Assembly (NCBI RefSeq): GCF_003097235.1
Contig: NZ_QEQQ01000013.1
Coordinates: forward strand, 62,001 to 126,000
Reading direction: 5' to 3'
Origin: Pseudomonas sp. CC120222-01a
GTDB lineage: Bacteria > Pseudomonadota > Gammaproteobacteria > Pseudomonadales > Pseudomonadaceae
DNA length: 64,000 nt
The notes beneath the pieces were generated by a model, which searched no databases, was not told the origin of the DNA, and saw nothing but the letters and a program-made list of their open reading frames with translations. Position numbers and translations under genes: made by a program. This document shows, in pieces, positions 9,200-17,064 of this stretch (the stretch's first letter is position 1; each line of letters starts with the position of its first letter).

Positions 9200-9517
9200 T
9201 CAGGCTTGGCAAGCGATCACGATGAACACTTCACCCTCCTGGTGTTCGACCGGGTAGGTCTGAACCTTGAGCGCTGTCGAGTTCAGCAAGTAGCCGCTGG
9301 CCAGGTCGAAGCGCAGGCCATGGGCGCAGCACTGGATGACCCGGCCCTCCAGGCGCCCGCCGCACAGCGAGGCGCCCTGGTGCGGGCAGCTGTCGTCAAT
9401 CGCGTAAAGGGTATCGGCCACATTGAACACGGCCAGGCTCTTGCCGTGGATCTCCACCAGCACGCGTTCGTTGCGCTCAGGCACCTGGTTCGCCGCCAGG
9501 GCGATCCGCCGGCTCAT
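9200..9517 (-). CDS. Rieske [2Fe-2S] ferredoxin-like protein
   Basis: This is a 105-residue single-domain Rieske protein. Ligands are visible as C44-P-H46 and C63-C-A-H66, with spacing typical of bacterial Rieske ferredoxins and small NirD-like subunits. It has no signal peptide, so it is cytoplasmic. Its start overlaps the stop of the FrnE-like gene (ATGA). Electron donation to an oxygenase is possible. The only oxygenase-like gene nearby is the TauD-type enzyme, which would not need a ferredoxin, so the partner is unknown. Confidence 0.87.
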   Translation of the reverse strand: MSRRIALAANQVPERNERVLVEIHGKSLAVFNVADTLYAIDDSCPHQGASLCGGRLEGRVIQCCAHGLRFDLASGYLLNSTALKVQTYPVEHQEGEVFIVIACQA

Positions 9518-10167
9518 GCCGGCACCTGTACTTGCAGGGCTTCAAGCATGGCCGCGAGCAGCACATCGGCAGGTTGTGCGCCGGGGAGCAGGCGGCCCTC
9601 ATTGACGCGGAAACACGGCACCGCGCTGCCCGCGCGCCCGGCACCGTCGAGGAACGGGCTGCCATCTTCACGCAGGCAATCGACCACTTGCGCCGCCTCC
9701 AGCCCGCAAGACTGGGCAATGGCGAGCAATACCCGGCTGTCGCCCAGGTCGCGGCCCTGATGGAAGTAGGCAATGAACAGCTGAGTCAGCAGGGTTTCAA
9801 GGCGCCTGGCGCCGAGCAGGCCGGACGCACGTTGCAGCAAGCGGTGGGCATTGGCGGTATTGGGCATGCGGCGGATACGCGTGAAGTCGATGTCTTCACC
9901 GACCACTCTGGCCGCCGCTCGCACCTGCGCCTGGCGCTCGCGCACGGCCTGCTCGCTGCCCAGTCGCTCTACATAGAAGGCGTGGAATGGCAGGCCATTG
10001 GCAGGCAGGCCGGGCAGTAGCTGCACGCCCCGCCACTGCAAGGTCACCTCTACCTGTGGCTGCTCGCGCTGCAGCAGCAACAGGGCAGCCTGCAATTGCC
10101 GCTGACCGATCAGGCACCACGGGCATATGAAATCGAAGAACACTTCGACGGACAACGTCTGTTTCAC
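9514..10167 (-). CDS. FrnE/DsbA-family thioredoxin-fold oxidoreductase
   Basis: The start is the GTG at 10167 (MKQTLSVEVFFDFICPWCLIG, 217 aa), with GAGGAG 8 nt upstream. It overlaps the MFS stop as GTGA. The C15-P-W-C18 motif and the length fit the FrnE branch of the DsbA superfamily (also called 2-hydroxychromene-2-carboxylate isomerase-like). There is no signal peptide, so it is a cytoplasmic enzyme and not a periplasmic disulfide oxidase. Isomerase or disulfide redox activity cannot be decided from sequence. Confidence 0.85.
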   Translation of the reverse strand: MKQTLSVEVFFDFICPWCLIGQRQLQAALLLLQREQPQVEVTLQWRGVQLLPGLPANGLPFHAFYVERLGSEQAVRERQAQVRAAARVVGEDIDFTRIRRMPNTANAHRLLQRASGLLGARRLETLLTQLFIAYFHQGRDLGDSRVLLAIAQSCGLEAAQVVDCLREDGSPFLDGAGRAGSAVPCFRVNEGRLLPGAQPADVLLAAMLEALQVQVPA

Positions 10168-11468
10168 GAACTCAACTCCTCGGTACGGCTGACCGATGCT
10201 TGCAGACGCTCCATGTCGCGGTGGTAATGGCGTTTGGCGATGAAAAACACCGCGGCGGCGGCGATGCTCATCAGCGGCACCAACTGGAACGCAGCGTGCA
10301 GGCCGATCAGGTCGGAAACACGGCCGGTGATCAGCGGGCCGGTCGCCAGGCCCAGCAAGTTGTTGGCCAGGGTCAGGGTGGCGAATGCCGTGCCGTGCAC
10401 AGCGGCGTGGGTCAGGTTGGCAACCATGGCGCTGGACGGGCCATTGGTGCCAACAGCGATCATCATGCCCAGGCAGATCAGCACCAGTTGCGCGGTACCT
10501 GCCGGCAGCGCGAAGGCCAGCGACAGCAGCAGGCAGCTGCCCAGGCAATAGCCGATGGCCAGGCTGATCTTGCGGTCCGGGCGCTGACGGCCCAGGCGGT
10601 CACAGAACATCGCGCAGAGGATCGTGCCAATACCGCTGCACAGCACGATCACGGCGGCAATCGCCCCGGCGCGGTCGGTGCCCATGGCGTAGTAACGGTT
10701 CAGGTAGCTGGGCATCCAGACGATGACCGTGCCGCCGACGAACAGTTGCAGGCCACTGCCGATATACGCGGCGATCACCGAGCGCGACCCATACAGGGTG
10801 CGCAGCGGGCGACTCGCCGGGCCCCGGCCTTGTTCGACGCATTTGGCGGTGATGCGGGCTTCCTTGACGATCAGTGGGTACAGCAGCGCCAGCACCAGGC
10901 CGAACAGGGCCATGCCGGCGAACGCCCAGCGCCAGCCCAGGTGCTGGGCCAGCACACCGCCCAGGGCCATGCCCAGCACCGAGCCGAACATGCCGCCGGC
11001 CATGAAGGCGCCGGCCAGGGTCGAACGCATGTCACGGGGGAACACCGCCACCACCACGGCGATGCCGACGCTGCCATAGGCGGCCTCGCCGACACCCACC
11101 AGGAAGCGGGCAATGAACATCTGCGGGTAGTTTTCCGCCAGGGCGCAGCCCAGGGTCGCCAGGCTCCACAGCACGGCCATCAGCACCAGGCTGCGCACGC
11201 GGCCGAAGCGGTCAGCGAGCAATGACAGGGGGAAGGTCAGCAGGCCGACCATCAGCGCGACGATGCCACTGAGCAGGCCAAGCTGGCTATCGCTCAGGGC
11301 CCACTCGCCCTTGAGCAGGGGGAATACGGCATTGAGCACCTGGCGTGACATGTAGTCGGAGATCAACAGGCCGAAGGTCAGCGCAAAGACAACCCAGGCG
11401 TAACGCCGGGGGACGCTGTGCGCGGTGTCGGAGCCAGGTGCTTCGGCACTGGCGAGATAGGTGGCCAT
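10164..11468 (-). CDS. MFS transporter
   Basis: This 434-residue protein has twelve likely membrane helices. The MFS loop 2-3 signature is LLADRFGRVRSLVLMAVLWSLATLG, and a second-half counterpart is CDRLGRQRPDRKISLAIGY. It resembles organic-anion and aromatic-acid MFS members, but the substrate is not readable. The start ATG has GAGGAGG 5 nt upstream. It is translationally coupled to the FrnE-like gene and follows the BKACE gene across a 119-bp REP pair. It could belong to the same transcript as qor-tauD-BKACE. Confidence 0.88.
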   Translation of the reverse strand: MATYLASAEAPGSDTAHSVPRRYAWVVFALTFGLLISDYMSRQVLNAVFPLLKGEWALSDSQLGLLSGIVALMVGLLTFPLSLLADRFGRVRSLVLMAVLWSLATLGCALAENYPQMFIARFLVGVGEAAYGSVGIAVVVAVFPRDMRSTLAGAFMAGGMFGSVLGMALGGVLAQHLGWRWAFAGMALFGLVLALLYPLIVKEARITAKCVEQGRGPASRPLRTLYGSRSVIAAYIGSGLQLFVGGTVIVWMPSYLNRYYAMGTDRAGAIAAVIVLCSGIGTILCAMFCDRLGRQRPDRKISLAIGYCLGSCLLLSLAFALPAGTAQLVLICLGMMIAVGTNGPSSAMVANLTHAAVHGTAFATLTLANNLLGLATGPLITGRVSDLIGLHAAFQLVPLMSIAAAAVFFIAKRHYHRDMERLQASVSRTEELSS

Positions 11469-11540
11469 GGTGCCTCCTCGGGGTATCTGGCGTGGGTGGT
11501 GTTCTTGTTGTTATGGAGCAATGCCAAATTAGCGCCGCTT

Positions 11541-11659
11541 TTGTGGGAGCGGCCTTGTGTCGCGATAGGGCTGCAGAGCAGCCCCGGCAATCGTTGCGGC
11601 GACGCAGGTATCCTGGGGCCGCTCTGCGGCCCTTTCGCGACACAAGGCCGCTCCCACAA
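11541..11659. repeat. REP inverted pair (GTGTCGCG type)
   Basis: Two REP arms starting TTGTGGGAGCGGCCTTGTG face each other as an imperfect inverted repeat with a short spacer. The same family recurs at 42953, 54451 and 58854. It lies between BKACE and MFS genes on the same strand and could mark a transcript processing or attenuation point. Confidence 0.88.
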
Positions 11660-11676
11660 GGGCTTTGAATGCTTTG

Positions 11677-12729
11677 TCAGGCCCGCTGCGGCACGCCCTT
11701 CTGCCCCGGCTGGCGATTCGGCGCCATGCCGTTGGCCTTGAGGGTCTGCTCGATGCTGGTGTACTGCTCGCCAATGCGGTAGATGGCCCGGGCCTCTTTG
11801 CCGTTGGCCACTTCGCGGCCCAGTTCATGGGCTACGCGCACGGTCTGCTGAATCTGCTGCACCGAGCCGAAGCGCTTGCCGTGCTGATCGATGATGGTGT
11901 CTTCGTTGCCGCAGCGTGGATGCAGGCCCATGGCCAGGGCCATGGTGTTGAACGGCAGTACGTTCTTCAGCAGCGATTCGGCGGTCAGCGTGCAGCCATC
12001 CGGCGCGCGGTGGATGAAGTTGAAGAAGTTGAACGGATTGGGGCCGTCGAAACCGCCACCGATACCGATCCAGGTCAGGTTCAGCGGGCCCATGTAGTCG
12101 CCACGGCGAACCATGCGCTCGAGGGTTTCCAGGGCATGCATGCCGGTCAGCTGGAAGTGCGGCTGGATGCCACTGGCCTGCAAACGGCGCAGGTGTTCGC
12201 GGACCCAGGCCGGGCCGGCAGGCACGGTCATTTCGCTGTAGGCAGCGTGGATCGCCGGGTGGGCCAGGGAGGTGCCTTCCAGGTATTCCGGATACAGCAG
12301 CTCCATGATGTTCATCTGCGTGGTGTTGATCGCCACGGTTACCTGGTCGGGGCGTGGGGTCAGCTCGGCGAGCATGTGCCGGGTGTCGTCGGACAGCCAC
12401 TTGGCTGCTTCGCCTTCGCCCTCGGGGGCAAAGGAAATCGAGCCACCGACCTGGATGATCATGTCCGGTACCGCTTCACGCACCCCGGCGATCAGCTCGT
12501 TGAACTTGGACAGGCGCTTGGAGCCCTTGCCGTCCAGTTCCCGTACATGCAGGTGCAGCACGGTGGCGCCGGCTTCATAGCAATCGACTGCCTTCTGCAC
12601 CTGCTCGTCCATGGTCAGCGGGATGTCTTCGGGGAAGTCCTCGGGCATCCACTCCGGGCCATACGGGGCGACGGTGATCACCACCTTTTCCATGTTTTCC
12701 GGGTGCAACGAATCGTCGAAGAATTGCAT
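11677..12729 (-). CDS. BKACE family beta-keto acid cleavage enzyme (DUF849)
   Basis: This 350-residue protein belongs to the family of 3-keto-5-aminohexanoate cleavage enzyme (Kce). BKACE enzymes are zinc-dependent. They convert a beta-keto acid plus acetyl-CoA into acetoacetate plus a new acyl-CoA. The family signature VLHLHVRELDG gives metal ligands H59 and H61, and FQLTGMHALETL and GLHPRCGNEDTI are also typical. The start has GAGGAC about 8 nt upstream. It is preceded by the TauD-like gene in the same operon. The beta-keto acid substrate is not predictable, so the subfamily should not be called Kce. Confidence 0.88.
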   Translation of the reverse strand: MQFFDDSLHPENMEKVVITVAPYGPEWMPEDFPEDIPLTMDEQVQKAVDCYEAGATVLHLHVRELDGKGSKRLSKFNELIAGVREAVPDMIIQVGGSISFAPEGEGEAAKWLSDDTRHMLAELTPRPDQVTVAINTTQMNIMELLYPEYLEGTSLAHPAIHAAYSEMTVPAGPAWVREHLRRLQASGIQPHFQLTGMHALETLERMVRRGDYMGPLNLTWIGIGGGFDGPNPFNFFNFIHRAPDGCTLTAESLLKNVLPFNTMALAMGLHPRCGNEDTIIDQHGKRFGSVQQIQQTVRVAHELGREVANGKEARAIYRIGEQYTSIEQTLKANGMAPNRQPGQKGVPQRA

Positions 12730-12789
12730 GCAGTAGTCCTCGCTATTGTTATTGTGCTGTGCGCCGCGGTCGTATGTGCGGCGGCTGAC

Positions 12790-13638
12790 TCAGAAGGTGC
12801 GGCTGCCCTTGATCCCCGCTCGCTCCATCTTGCGATGGCATGGCGGGTAGTCCATGACCGCGTAATGCTGGGTGCTGCGGTTGTCCCAGATGGCCACGCT
12901 GTTGGGCTTCCAGCGCCAGCGCACCTGGTACTCGGGCAAGTAGGCCTGGCTGACCAGGTAGCGCAGCAGGTCGGCTGCGCCGGGGTTGGCGTCCTGGCCG
13001 AAACGCACACGCTGGGGCGTGTGGTAGTTGCTGAAGTGGGTGGTGAAGGCGTTGACGAACAGCACCTGTTCACCGGTGTCCGGGTGCGTGCGCACCACCG
13101 GGTGCTCGGCATCCGGGAACTGCGCCTTGAGCGCCAGGCGCTTTTCGATCGGCATGGCGGCGCCGAAGCTGGCTTCGATGCTGTGGCGTGCGCGCAGGCC
13201 TTCGATTTTCGCCTTCACATCAGCGGGCAGGTTCTCGTAGGCCAGCACCATGTTCGCCCACATCGTGTCACCACCTACCGGTGGGCACTCGACGCAGCGC
13301 AGCACGCAGCCCATGGGCGGTGCCTCACGCCAGGTGGCGTCGGTGTGCCAGGCGTTTTCATAACGGTCGTTGGGCTGGTCGGGGCGCTTGTAGATCTGCA
13401 CCAGGCCTGGGTGCTCCGGGTCGCTGCCGGCCACCGGGTGGTCTTCGAGGTCGCCGAAGCGCCGGGCAAAGGCCACGTGCTCGGCACGGCTGAAGTGCTG
13501 GTCACGCAGGAACAGCACACGGTGCTTGAGCAACTGCGCGCGCAGTTGCTCGAACAGGTCGTCATCGTTGATCGCGTCAGCCAGGTTGACGCCGCTGATC
13601 TCGGCGCCGATCGCACAGGTCAGTTGTTCGATGTGCAT
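12790..13638 (-). CDS. TauD/TfdA-family Fe(II)/2-oxoglutarate dioxygenase
   Basis: I chose the ATG at 13638 because GAGG lies 8 nt upstream and the protein then starts at the usual strand (MHIEQLTCAIGAEISGVNL). At 282 residues it matches the family length. Iron ligands H98, D100 (WHTDATW) and H258 (STQHYAV), and the 2-oxoglutarate-binding R269 (CHRKMERAG), are all present. The enzyme is expected to hydroxylate an alkyl position using O2 and 2-oxoglutarate. Its place between qor and BKACE suggests that it prepares the beta position, whose oxidised product BKACE could cleave. That order is inferred. Confidence 0.88.
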   Translation of the reverse strand: MHIEQLTCAIGAEISGVNLADAINDDDLFEQLRAQLLKHRVLFLRDQHFSRAEHVAFARRFGDLEDHPVAGSDPEHPGLVQIYKRPDQPNDRYENAWHTDATWREAPPMGCVLRCVECPPVGGDTMWANMVLAYENLPADVKAKIEGLRARHSIEASFGAAMPIEKRLALKAQFPDAEHPVVRTHPDTGEQVLFVNAFTTHFSNYHTPQRVRFGQDANPGAADLLRYLVSQAYLPEYQVRWRWKPNSVAIWDNRSTQHYAVMDYPPCHRKMERAGIKGSRTF

Positions 13639-13651
13639 GTGGTTGCCCTCT

Positions 13652-14632
13652 TCAGATGACGAAGATCGACGAGCCGGTGGTCTTGCGCGCTTCCAGGTCG
13701 CGATGGGCCTGGACGGCGTCCTGCAGGGCATAGTGCTGGTTGATTTCGATGCGGATGCGGCCGCTGCTGACATGGTCGAACAGCTCGCCGGCCAGGTCGG
13801 CTTTTTCCGCAGGGTCGGCAATGAAGTCGGCCAGTGCCGGGCGGGTCAGTTGTAGCGAACCTTTGATCGCCAGCAACTGTGGGTCGAACGGCGGGATGGT
13901 GCCGGAGGCGGTACCGACGCAGACCATCAGGCCACGGCGCTTGAGCGAATCGAGTGAGCCCATGAAAGTGTTCTTGCCGACGCTGTCGAACACCACGTTG
14001 ACGCCAACGCCATCGGTGAGCTCACGCACGCTGCTGGCCACGTCCTCGACGCTGTAGTTGATGATCTGGTTGCAGCCATGGGCGCGGGCGACCTCGGCCT
14101 TGGCCTCGGTGGACACCGTGCCGATCACGTTCAGCCCCAGCAGACGCGCCCACTGCGCGACGATCAGGCCGACGCCACCCGCCGCGGCATGCAGCAGCAC
14201 GGTGTCGCCGGGCTTGAAGTCGTACAGCCGGCGCATCAGGTAGGCTGCGGTGAGGCCGCGCATGGTCATGGCGGCGGCGGTCTCGAAGGCGATGGTTTCC
14301 GGCAGTTTGATCAGCGCTGCGGCGGGGATCAGCCGCTCGGTGCAATAGGCGCCGAGGGTGTTGAGGAAACCGGTGTAGGTCACCCGGTCCCCCACCGCCA
14401 CCTGGGTCACGCCCTCACCTACCGCCTGCACCACCCCGGAGGCTTCCACGCCAATGCCATTGGGCAGCGGGATCGGGTAAGTGCCATTGCGGAAATAGGT
14501 ATCGGCATAGTTCAGCCCCACTGCCACCTGACGCAGGCGCACCTGGCCCGGGCCTGGCTCACCGACCTCGGCATCCTCGTAGCGCAGTACCTCGGGGCCA
14601 CCGGTCTGATGGAAACGTACGACTTTGGACAT
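13652..14632 (-). CDS. zinc-independent NADPH:quinone oxidoreductase (QOR branch of MDR)
   Basis: The start at 14632 (MSKVVRFHQTGGPEVLRYED) has GGAGAG 6 nt upstream and gives a 326-residue protein. The nucleotide-binding motif is HAAAGGVGLIVAQWARLLG, and NYADTYFRNGTYP is typical of the quinone oxidoreductase branch of the MDR superfamily. The cysteine/histidine zinc ligands of alcohol dehydrogenases are absent. It is the first gene of the qor-tauD-BKACE operon, 13 nt from the dioxygenase start. It lies 76 bp downstream of the conserved AraC-type element. Confidence 0.88.
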   Translation of the reverse strand: MSKVVRFHQTGGPEVLRYEDAEVGEPGPGQVRLRQVAVGLNYADTYFRNGTYPIPLPNGIGVEASGVVQAVGEGVTQVAVGDRVTYTGFLNTLGAYCTERLIPAAALIKLPETIAFETAAAMTMRGLTAAYLMRRLYDFKPGDTVLLHAAAGGVGLIVAQWARLLGLNVIGTVSTEAKAEVARAHGCNQIINYSVEDVASSVRELTDGVGVNVVFDSVGKNTFMGSLDSLKRRGLMVCVGTASGTIPPFDPQLLAIKGSLQLTRPALADFIADPAEKADLAGELFDHVSSGRIRIEINQHYALQDAVQAHRDLEARKTTGSSIFVI

Positions 14633-14707
14633 GCTTGTCTCTCCAATCATCGATCTGGACGCAGGGCGTCAGTTCTGGGTAATTGGAATGTAAGCGCTCG
14701 GGGGACG

Positions 14708-14755
14708 GGGTGCTTCGCATCGGGCGACAGCGGGTTTTCATTTGATGACAGTCGG
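14708..14755 (-). promoter_or_regulatory. candidate AraC-type operator, copy 2
   Basis: This is the second copy of the element at 8058-8105, differing at 7 of 48 positions. Read towards qor the half-sites are TGTCATCAAATGAAAA and TGTCGCCCGATGCGAA, exactly 21 bp apart. A possible -10 (TACATT) follows. The first half-site also contains the last codons and stop of the truncated merR. Confidence 0.62.
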
Positions 14756-15040
14756 CAGCTCCCCTTCCTGCCACCCGGCAATCAGGCGCTGGGCATTCTC
14801 GTCGCAATCCATGCCCTGTGGCTTGCCCTGCATGCCGGCGATCACCGCCAGCAATTGCGCGCGGTTCTGCGCCAGGCGCAGTTGCATGGCTTCAATTTCG
14901 GCCACCTTGCGCTTGAGGCTGGCGAGCAGCAGATCATGCCGTGCTGCGCCGTCACCCGATGCGCTGGTCAGTTTGCGCATTTCCTCCAGGCTGAACCCCG
15001 CCTGCTGGCCACAGGTGATGATCTCCAGCGACCTCAGCCC
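14738..15040 (-). pseudogene. MerR-family regulator, N-terminus missing
   Basis: The reverse strand from 15040 reads GLRSLEIITCGQQAGFSLEE, then MRKLTSASGDGAARHDLL and on to TVIK and a stop. This is the middle and C-terminal part of a MerR regulator, with the usual coiled-coil LKRKVAEIEAMQLRLAQNR. The winged-helix half that binds DNA (about 50 residues, RYYE region) is absent. Just 24 bp further the neighbouring flavin oxidoreductase pseudogene starts on the other strand. A deletion therefore removed the merR 5' end and the intergenic promoter. An 80-residue product from the internal ATG at 14980 is conceivable but would not bind DNA. Confidence 0.75.
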
Positions 15041-15063
15041 GGCGCTACCTTGGAGAACACCGC

Positions 15064-15637
15064 ATGACCCCTTTCCAGCCCCTGCGCCTGCCCAATGGCA
15101 GTGTCATCCCCAACCGCATCGCCAAGGCGGCCATGGAAGAAAACCTCGCCAACCAGGACCAGACCCCCTCCGATCAGTTGTTGCGCCTGTATCAGGCCTG
15201 GGCCGAAGGCGGTGCCCAAGGCGCGCAGTTCTGGATGCAGATTCCTCGAGTTCGCCCGCGAAATTGCCGCGATTGCCCGCATGCCCGTGATGGTCACCGG
15301 TGGCATTCGCCGCCTGCCAGTGATCGAGCAAGTACTCGCCAGCGGTGTGGCCATGGCAGGCATTGCCACCGCCCTGGCGGTCGACCCCACCCTGCCCCGG
15401 CGCTGGCAAGCCGGCGAGACCAAGGCCCTGGCCGAACTGCCGCCGATTCGCTGGAAGCGCAAGGCGTTCGCCGCCTTGGCTTACATGGCACTGGTGAAGC
15501 TGCAGATGCGCCGGCTAGCCATGGGCAGCAAACCGAAGGCCAAGGCCTCGCCCCTGCGCGCCCTGCTGCTGGAGCAGTGGTGCACGCTGCGCCGAGTGAA
15601 GCAATACAAGCGTATGATGAATAGCCGACTGGATTGA
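15064..15637 (+). pseudogene. old yellow enzyme / NADH:flavin oxidoreductase remnant with internal deletions
   Basis: The 5' part reads MTPFQPLRLPNGSVIPNRIAKAAMEE and continues to LYQAWAEGGA, the usual OYE N-terminus. It then jumps in frame to QGAQFWMQI, a segment normally some tens of residues later. At about 15241 the frame shifts. From there the +2 frame reads FLEFAREIAAIARMPVMVTGG and continues to a normal C-terminus (SRLD, stop at 15637). Most of the barrel, including the catalytic region, is gone, and only about 190 codons remain of a family of about 400. Two deletions best explain this. The neighbouring merR is also truncated. Confidence 0.8.
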
Positions 15638-15676
15638 TGCTGTTCCGTTACGGCGTTCTCTGACGGGAGCACTGCC

Positions 15677-16042
15677 ATGAACCAATCAACTTGTGCGCTG
15701 ATGCTGGCAATGGCAGCGCTCACGGGCTGTTCGAGTCACTCATCCCTCTACCATGATCAGCCGTTGGTAGCCAAAGTCGACACCGGCATGAGCAAGGCGC
15801 AAGTCCTGCAAATTGGCGGCAAACCGAGCGCCCAGTCCGACCGCACGGTAGTACCGGGTACTTGCTTCGACTACATGCTGAGCAAGCCGGGGCAACAGCA
15901 GCAGCCTTACATGGTCAGCTTCGATCAGGCCGATAAGGTCGACAAGACCAGTTTCATCACCTGTGCCGAATGGAGCAATGCGCAGCAGAAGTCCCGGCAG
16001 GCATTACCCAGCATGGGCGGCATGGGCGGGGCGGGCTACTGA
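15677..16042 (+). CDS. osmE: OsmE-like osmotically inducible lipoprotein
   Basis: This 121-residue protein has a lipobox (LAMAALTGCSS, Cys18) and the SmpA/OmlA-like fold sequence DTGMSKAQVLQIGGKPSAQSD. The FDYMLSKPG... segment is typical of OsmE. It should be anchored in the outer membrane. The E. coli homologue is induced by osmotic stress in stationary phase. GGGAG precedes the ATG. The gene starts only 40 bp after the pseudogene stop, so its promoter probably lies in the pseudogene remnant. The C-terminus is a short Gly/Met tail (SMGGMGGAGY). Confidence 0.8.
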   Translation: MNQSTCALMLAMAALTGCSSHSSLYHDQPLVAKVDTGMSKAQVLQIGGKPSAQSDRTVVPGTCFDYMLSKPGQQQQPYMVSFDQADKVDKTSFITCAEWSNAQQKSRQALPSMGGMGGAGY

Positions 16043-16058
16043 TGCAACCGGCAGCCGG

Positions 16059-16388
16059 TCACTCAAGGCACTCTCTGGCGGCCAGGCGCAGCTTGTCGCT
16101 CGACAGGAAGCTGCCTTTGTAGAAAGTTGCCCGGCTGCCATCGTGATATTCGACGACTTCCAGCACTTCGTCTGAAGTCACCGCGCTCGGTGCGGTCAAG
16201 CGGTAACCATGGCTGATGGACTTTTGCGTGGTCTGCGGCGACAGCGCCTGCCACTTTGGCAATACGCAAGCGGCGTACACGTCCGGGGATTTCGAAGTCA
16301 GCTTACTGGCAGTAGGCTTGCCTGGGTTTGCGCAAGCAGCAAGGCTTGCAGCGAGTGCGGCACAGAACAGGATGCGAAAGGTTGGCAT
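16059..16388 (-). CDS. small lipoprotein, unknown function
   Basis: From the ATG at 16388 the reading frame gives 109 residues with a lipoprotein signal (MPTFRILFCAALAASLAACAN, lipobox LAAC). The rest is a compact domain with two further cysteines (YAACVLPKW and ARECLE) that could pair. A TTG two codons upstream is a less likely start. The layout, a signal then one approximately 85-residue domain with a Cys near each end, resembles the lipoprotein at 16610-16978. The two may be distant relatives. I do not recognise the family. Confidence 0.7.
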   Translation of the reverse strand: MPTFRILFCAALAASLAACANPGKPTASKLTSKSPDVYAACVLPKWQALSPQTTQKSISHGYRLTAPSAVTSDEVLEVVEYHDGSRATFYKGSFLSSDKLRLAARECLE

Positions 16389-16558
16389 TTGCAATTAACC
16401 AGACTGGAACGTGCGCCATTCTAACCAGATTCGTGCCAATGGAGTAATCCACCAAGGTCGCGAACAGGCTTGATTGCCATGGCGCAAGACTTCCGTCGAA
16501 TGGGCAGGACCGCTCCATCCCTTAGAATGAAACACGCTGATGGATCAGCACCCATCGC

Positions 16559-16590
16559 AAAAAGCCCGCTCTCATGTGCGCGGGCTTTTT
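16559..16590 (-). terminator. rho-independent terminator
   Basis: An AAAAAGCCCGC arm pairs with GCGGGCTTTTT across a short loop. Read on the minus strand it ends in a T-run, 20 bp beyond the stop of the lipoprotein gene at 16610. Confidence 0.85.
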
Positions 16591-16609
16591 GCTCTTGCAG
16601 ATCAACGGT

Positions 16610-16978
16610 TCAGGCTTTCTTGCACATCAATGCAGCGTCTAGCAATCTGCCATGGTCGTACCAGGCGTCGCGCTGGTAGGCCGTGAACTGACGCTGGGTT
16701 CCGGTGCCGCGCAGTTCCACCAAACCTTCGGCCTGGGTGGGGTCGGTACTTTCGACATACAGCTTGACCGAGTTGTCGCCATCGACCTCATAGGTTTTCA
16801 CGTTACCTTGAAGTTCACCTTTGACACACCCCAGATAAGCGGGCGTGCTTCTGTCGGTAGTGCCGGACGTATAATCATGGCCATCCCGCACATCCCGGTT
16901 CTGTGCGCACCCGGCCATGAACAACGTGGTAAGAGTGGTTAACAGTATTGCGCCTGTGACCGATCTTGAACGCTTCAC
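16610..16978 (-). CDS. small lipoprotein, unknown function
   Basis: The start is a GTG at 16978 with AGGAG 8 nt upstream. The 122-residue product has a lipoprotein signal (MKRSRSVTGAILLTTLTTLFMAGCAQN). The mature part contains YLGCVKGELQGNVKTYEVDGDNSVKLYVES and a C-terminal LMCKKA, so two cysteines may pair. The sequence suggests a small beta-rich domain. It is followed by a good terminator, so it appears monocistronic. Family not recognised. Confidence 0.75.
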   Translation of the reverse strand: MKRSRSVTGAILLTTLTTLFMAGCAQNRDVRDGHDYTSGTTDRSTPAYLGCVKGELQGNVKTYEVDGDNSVKLYVESTDPTQAEGLVELRGTGTQRQFTAYQRDAWYDHGRLLDAALMCKKA

Positions 16979-17064
16979 GCGACACGCTCCTGCTGCCCCA
17001 TCGAGAACTTACGAAAGAGTGGCCAAGCCGAACGCCCTTTTTTGGTTTTCGTGTGCCTATGTTA

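Noticed and set aside
10168..10548. Extension of the FrnE-like protein to 10548
   Set aside because: This part is a shifted-frame reading of the MFS gene; the GTGA overlap and GAGGAG support the shorter form.
15095..15637. 180-residue protein from an ATG at 15095
   Set aside because: Its first half is an out-of-frame reading of the OYE start; only the second half is real OYE sequence, so it is part of the pseudogene.
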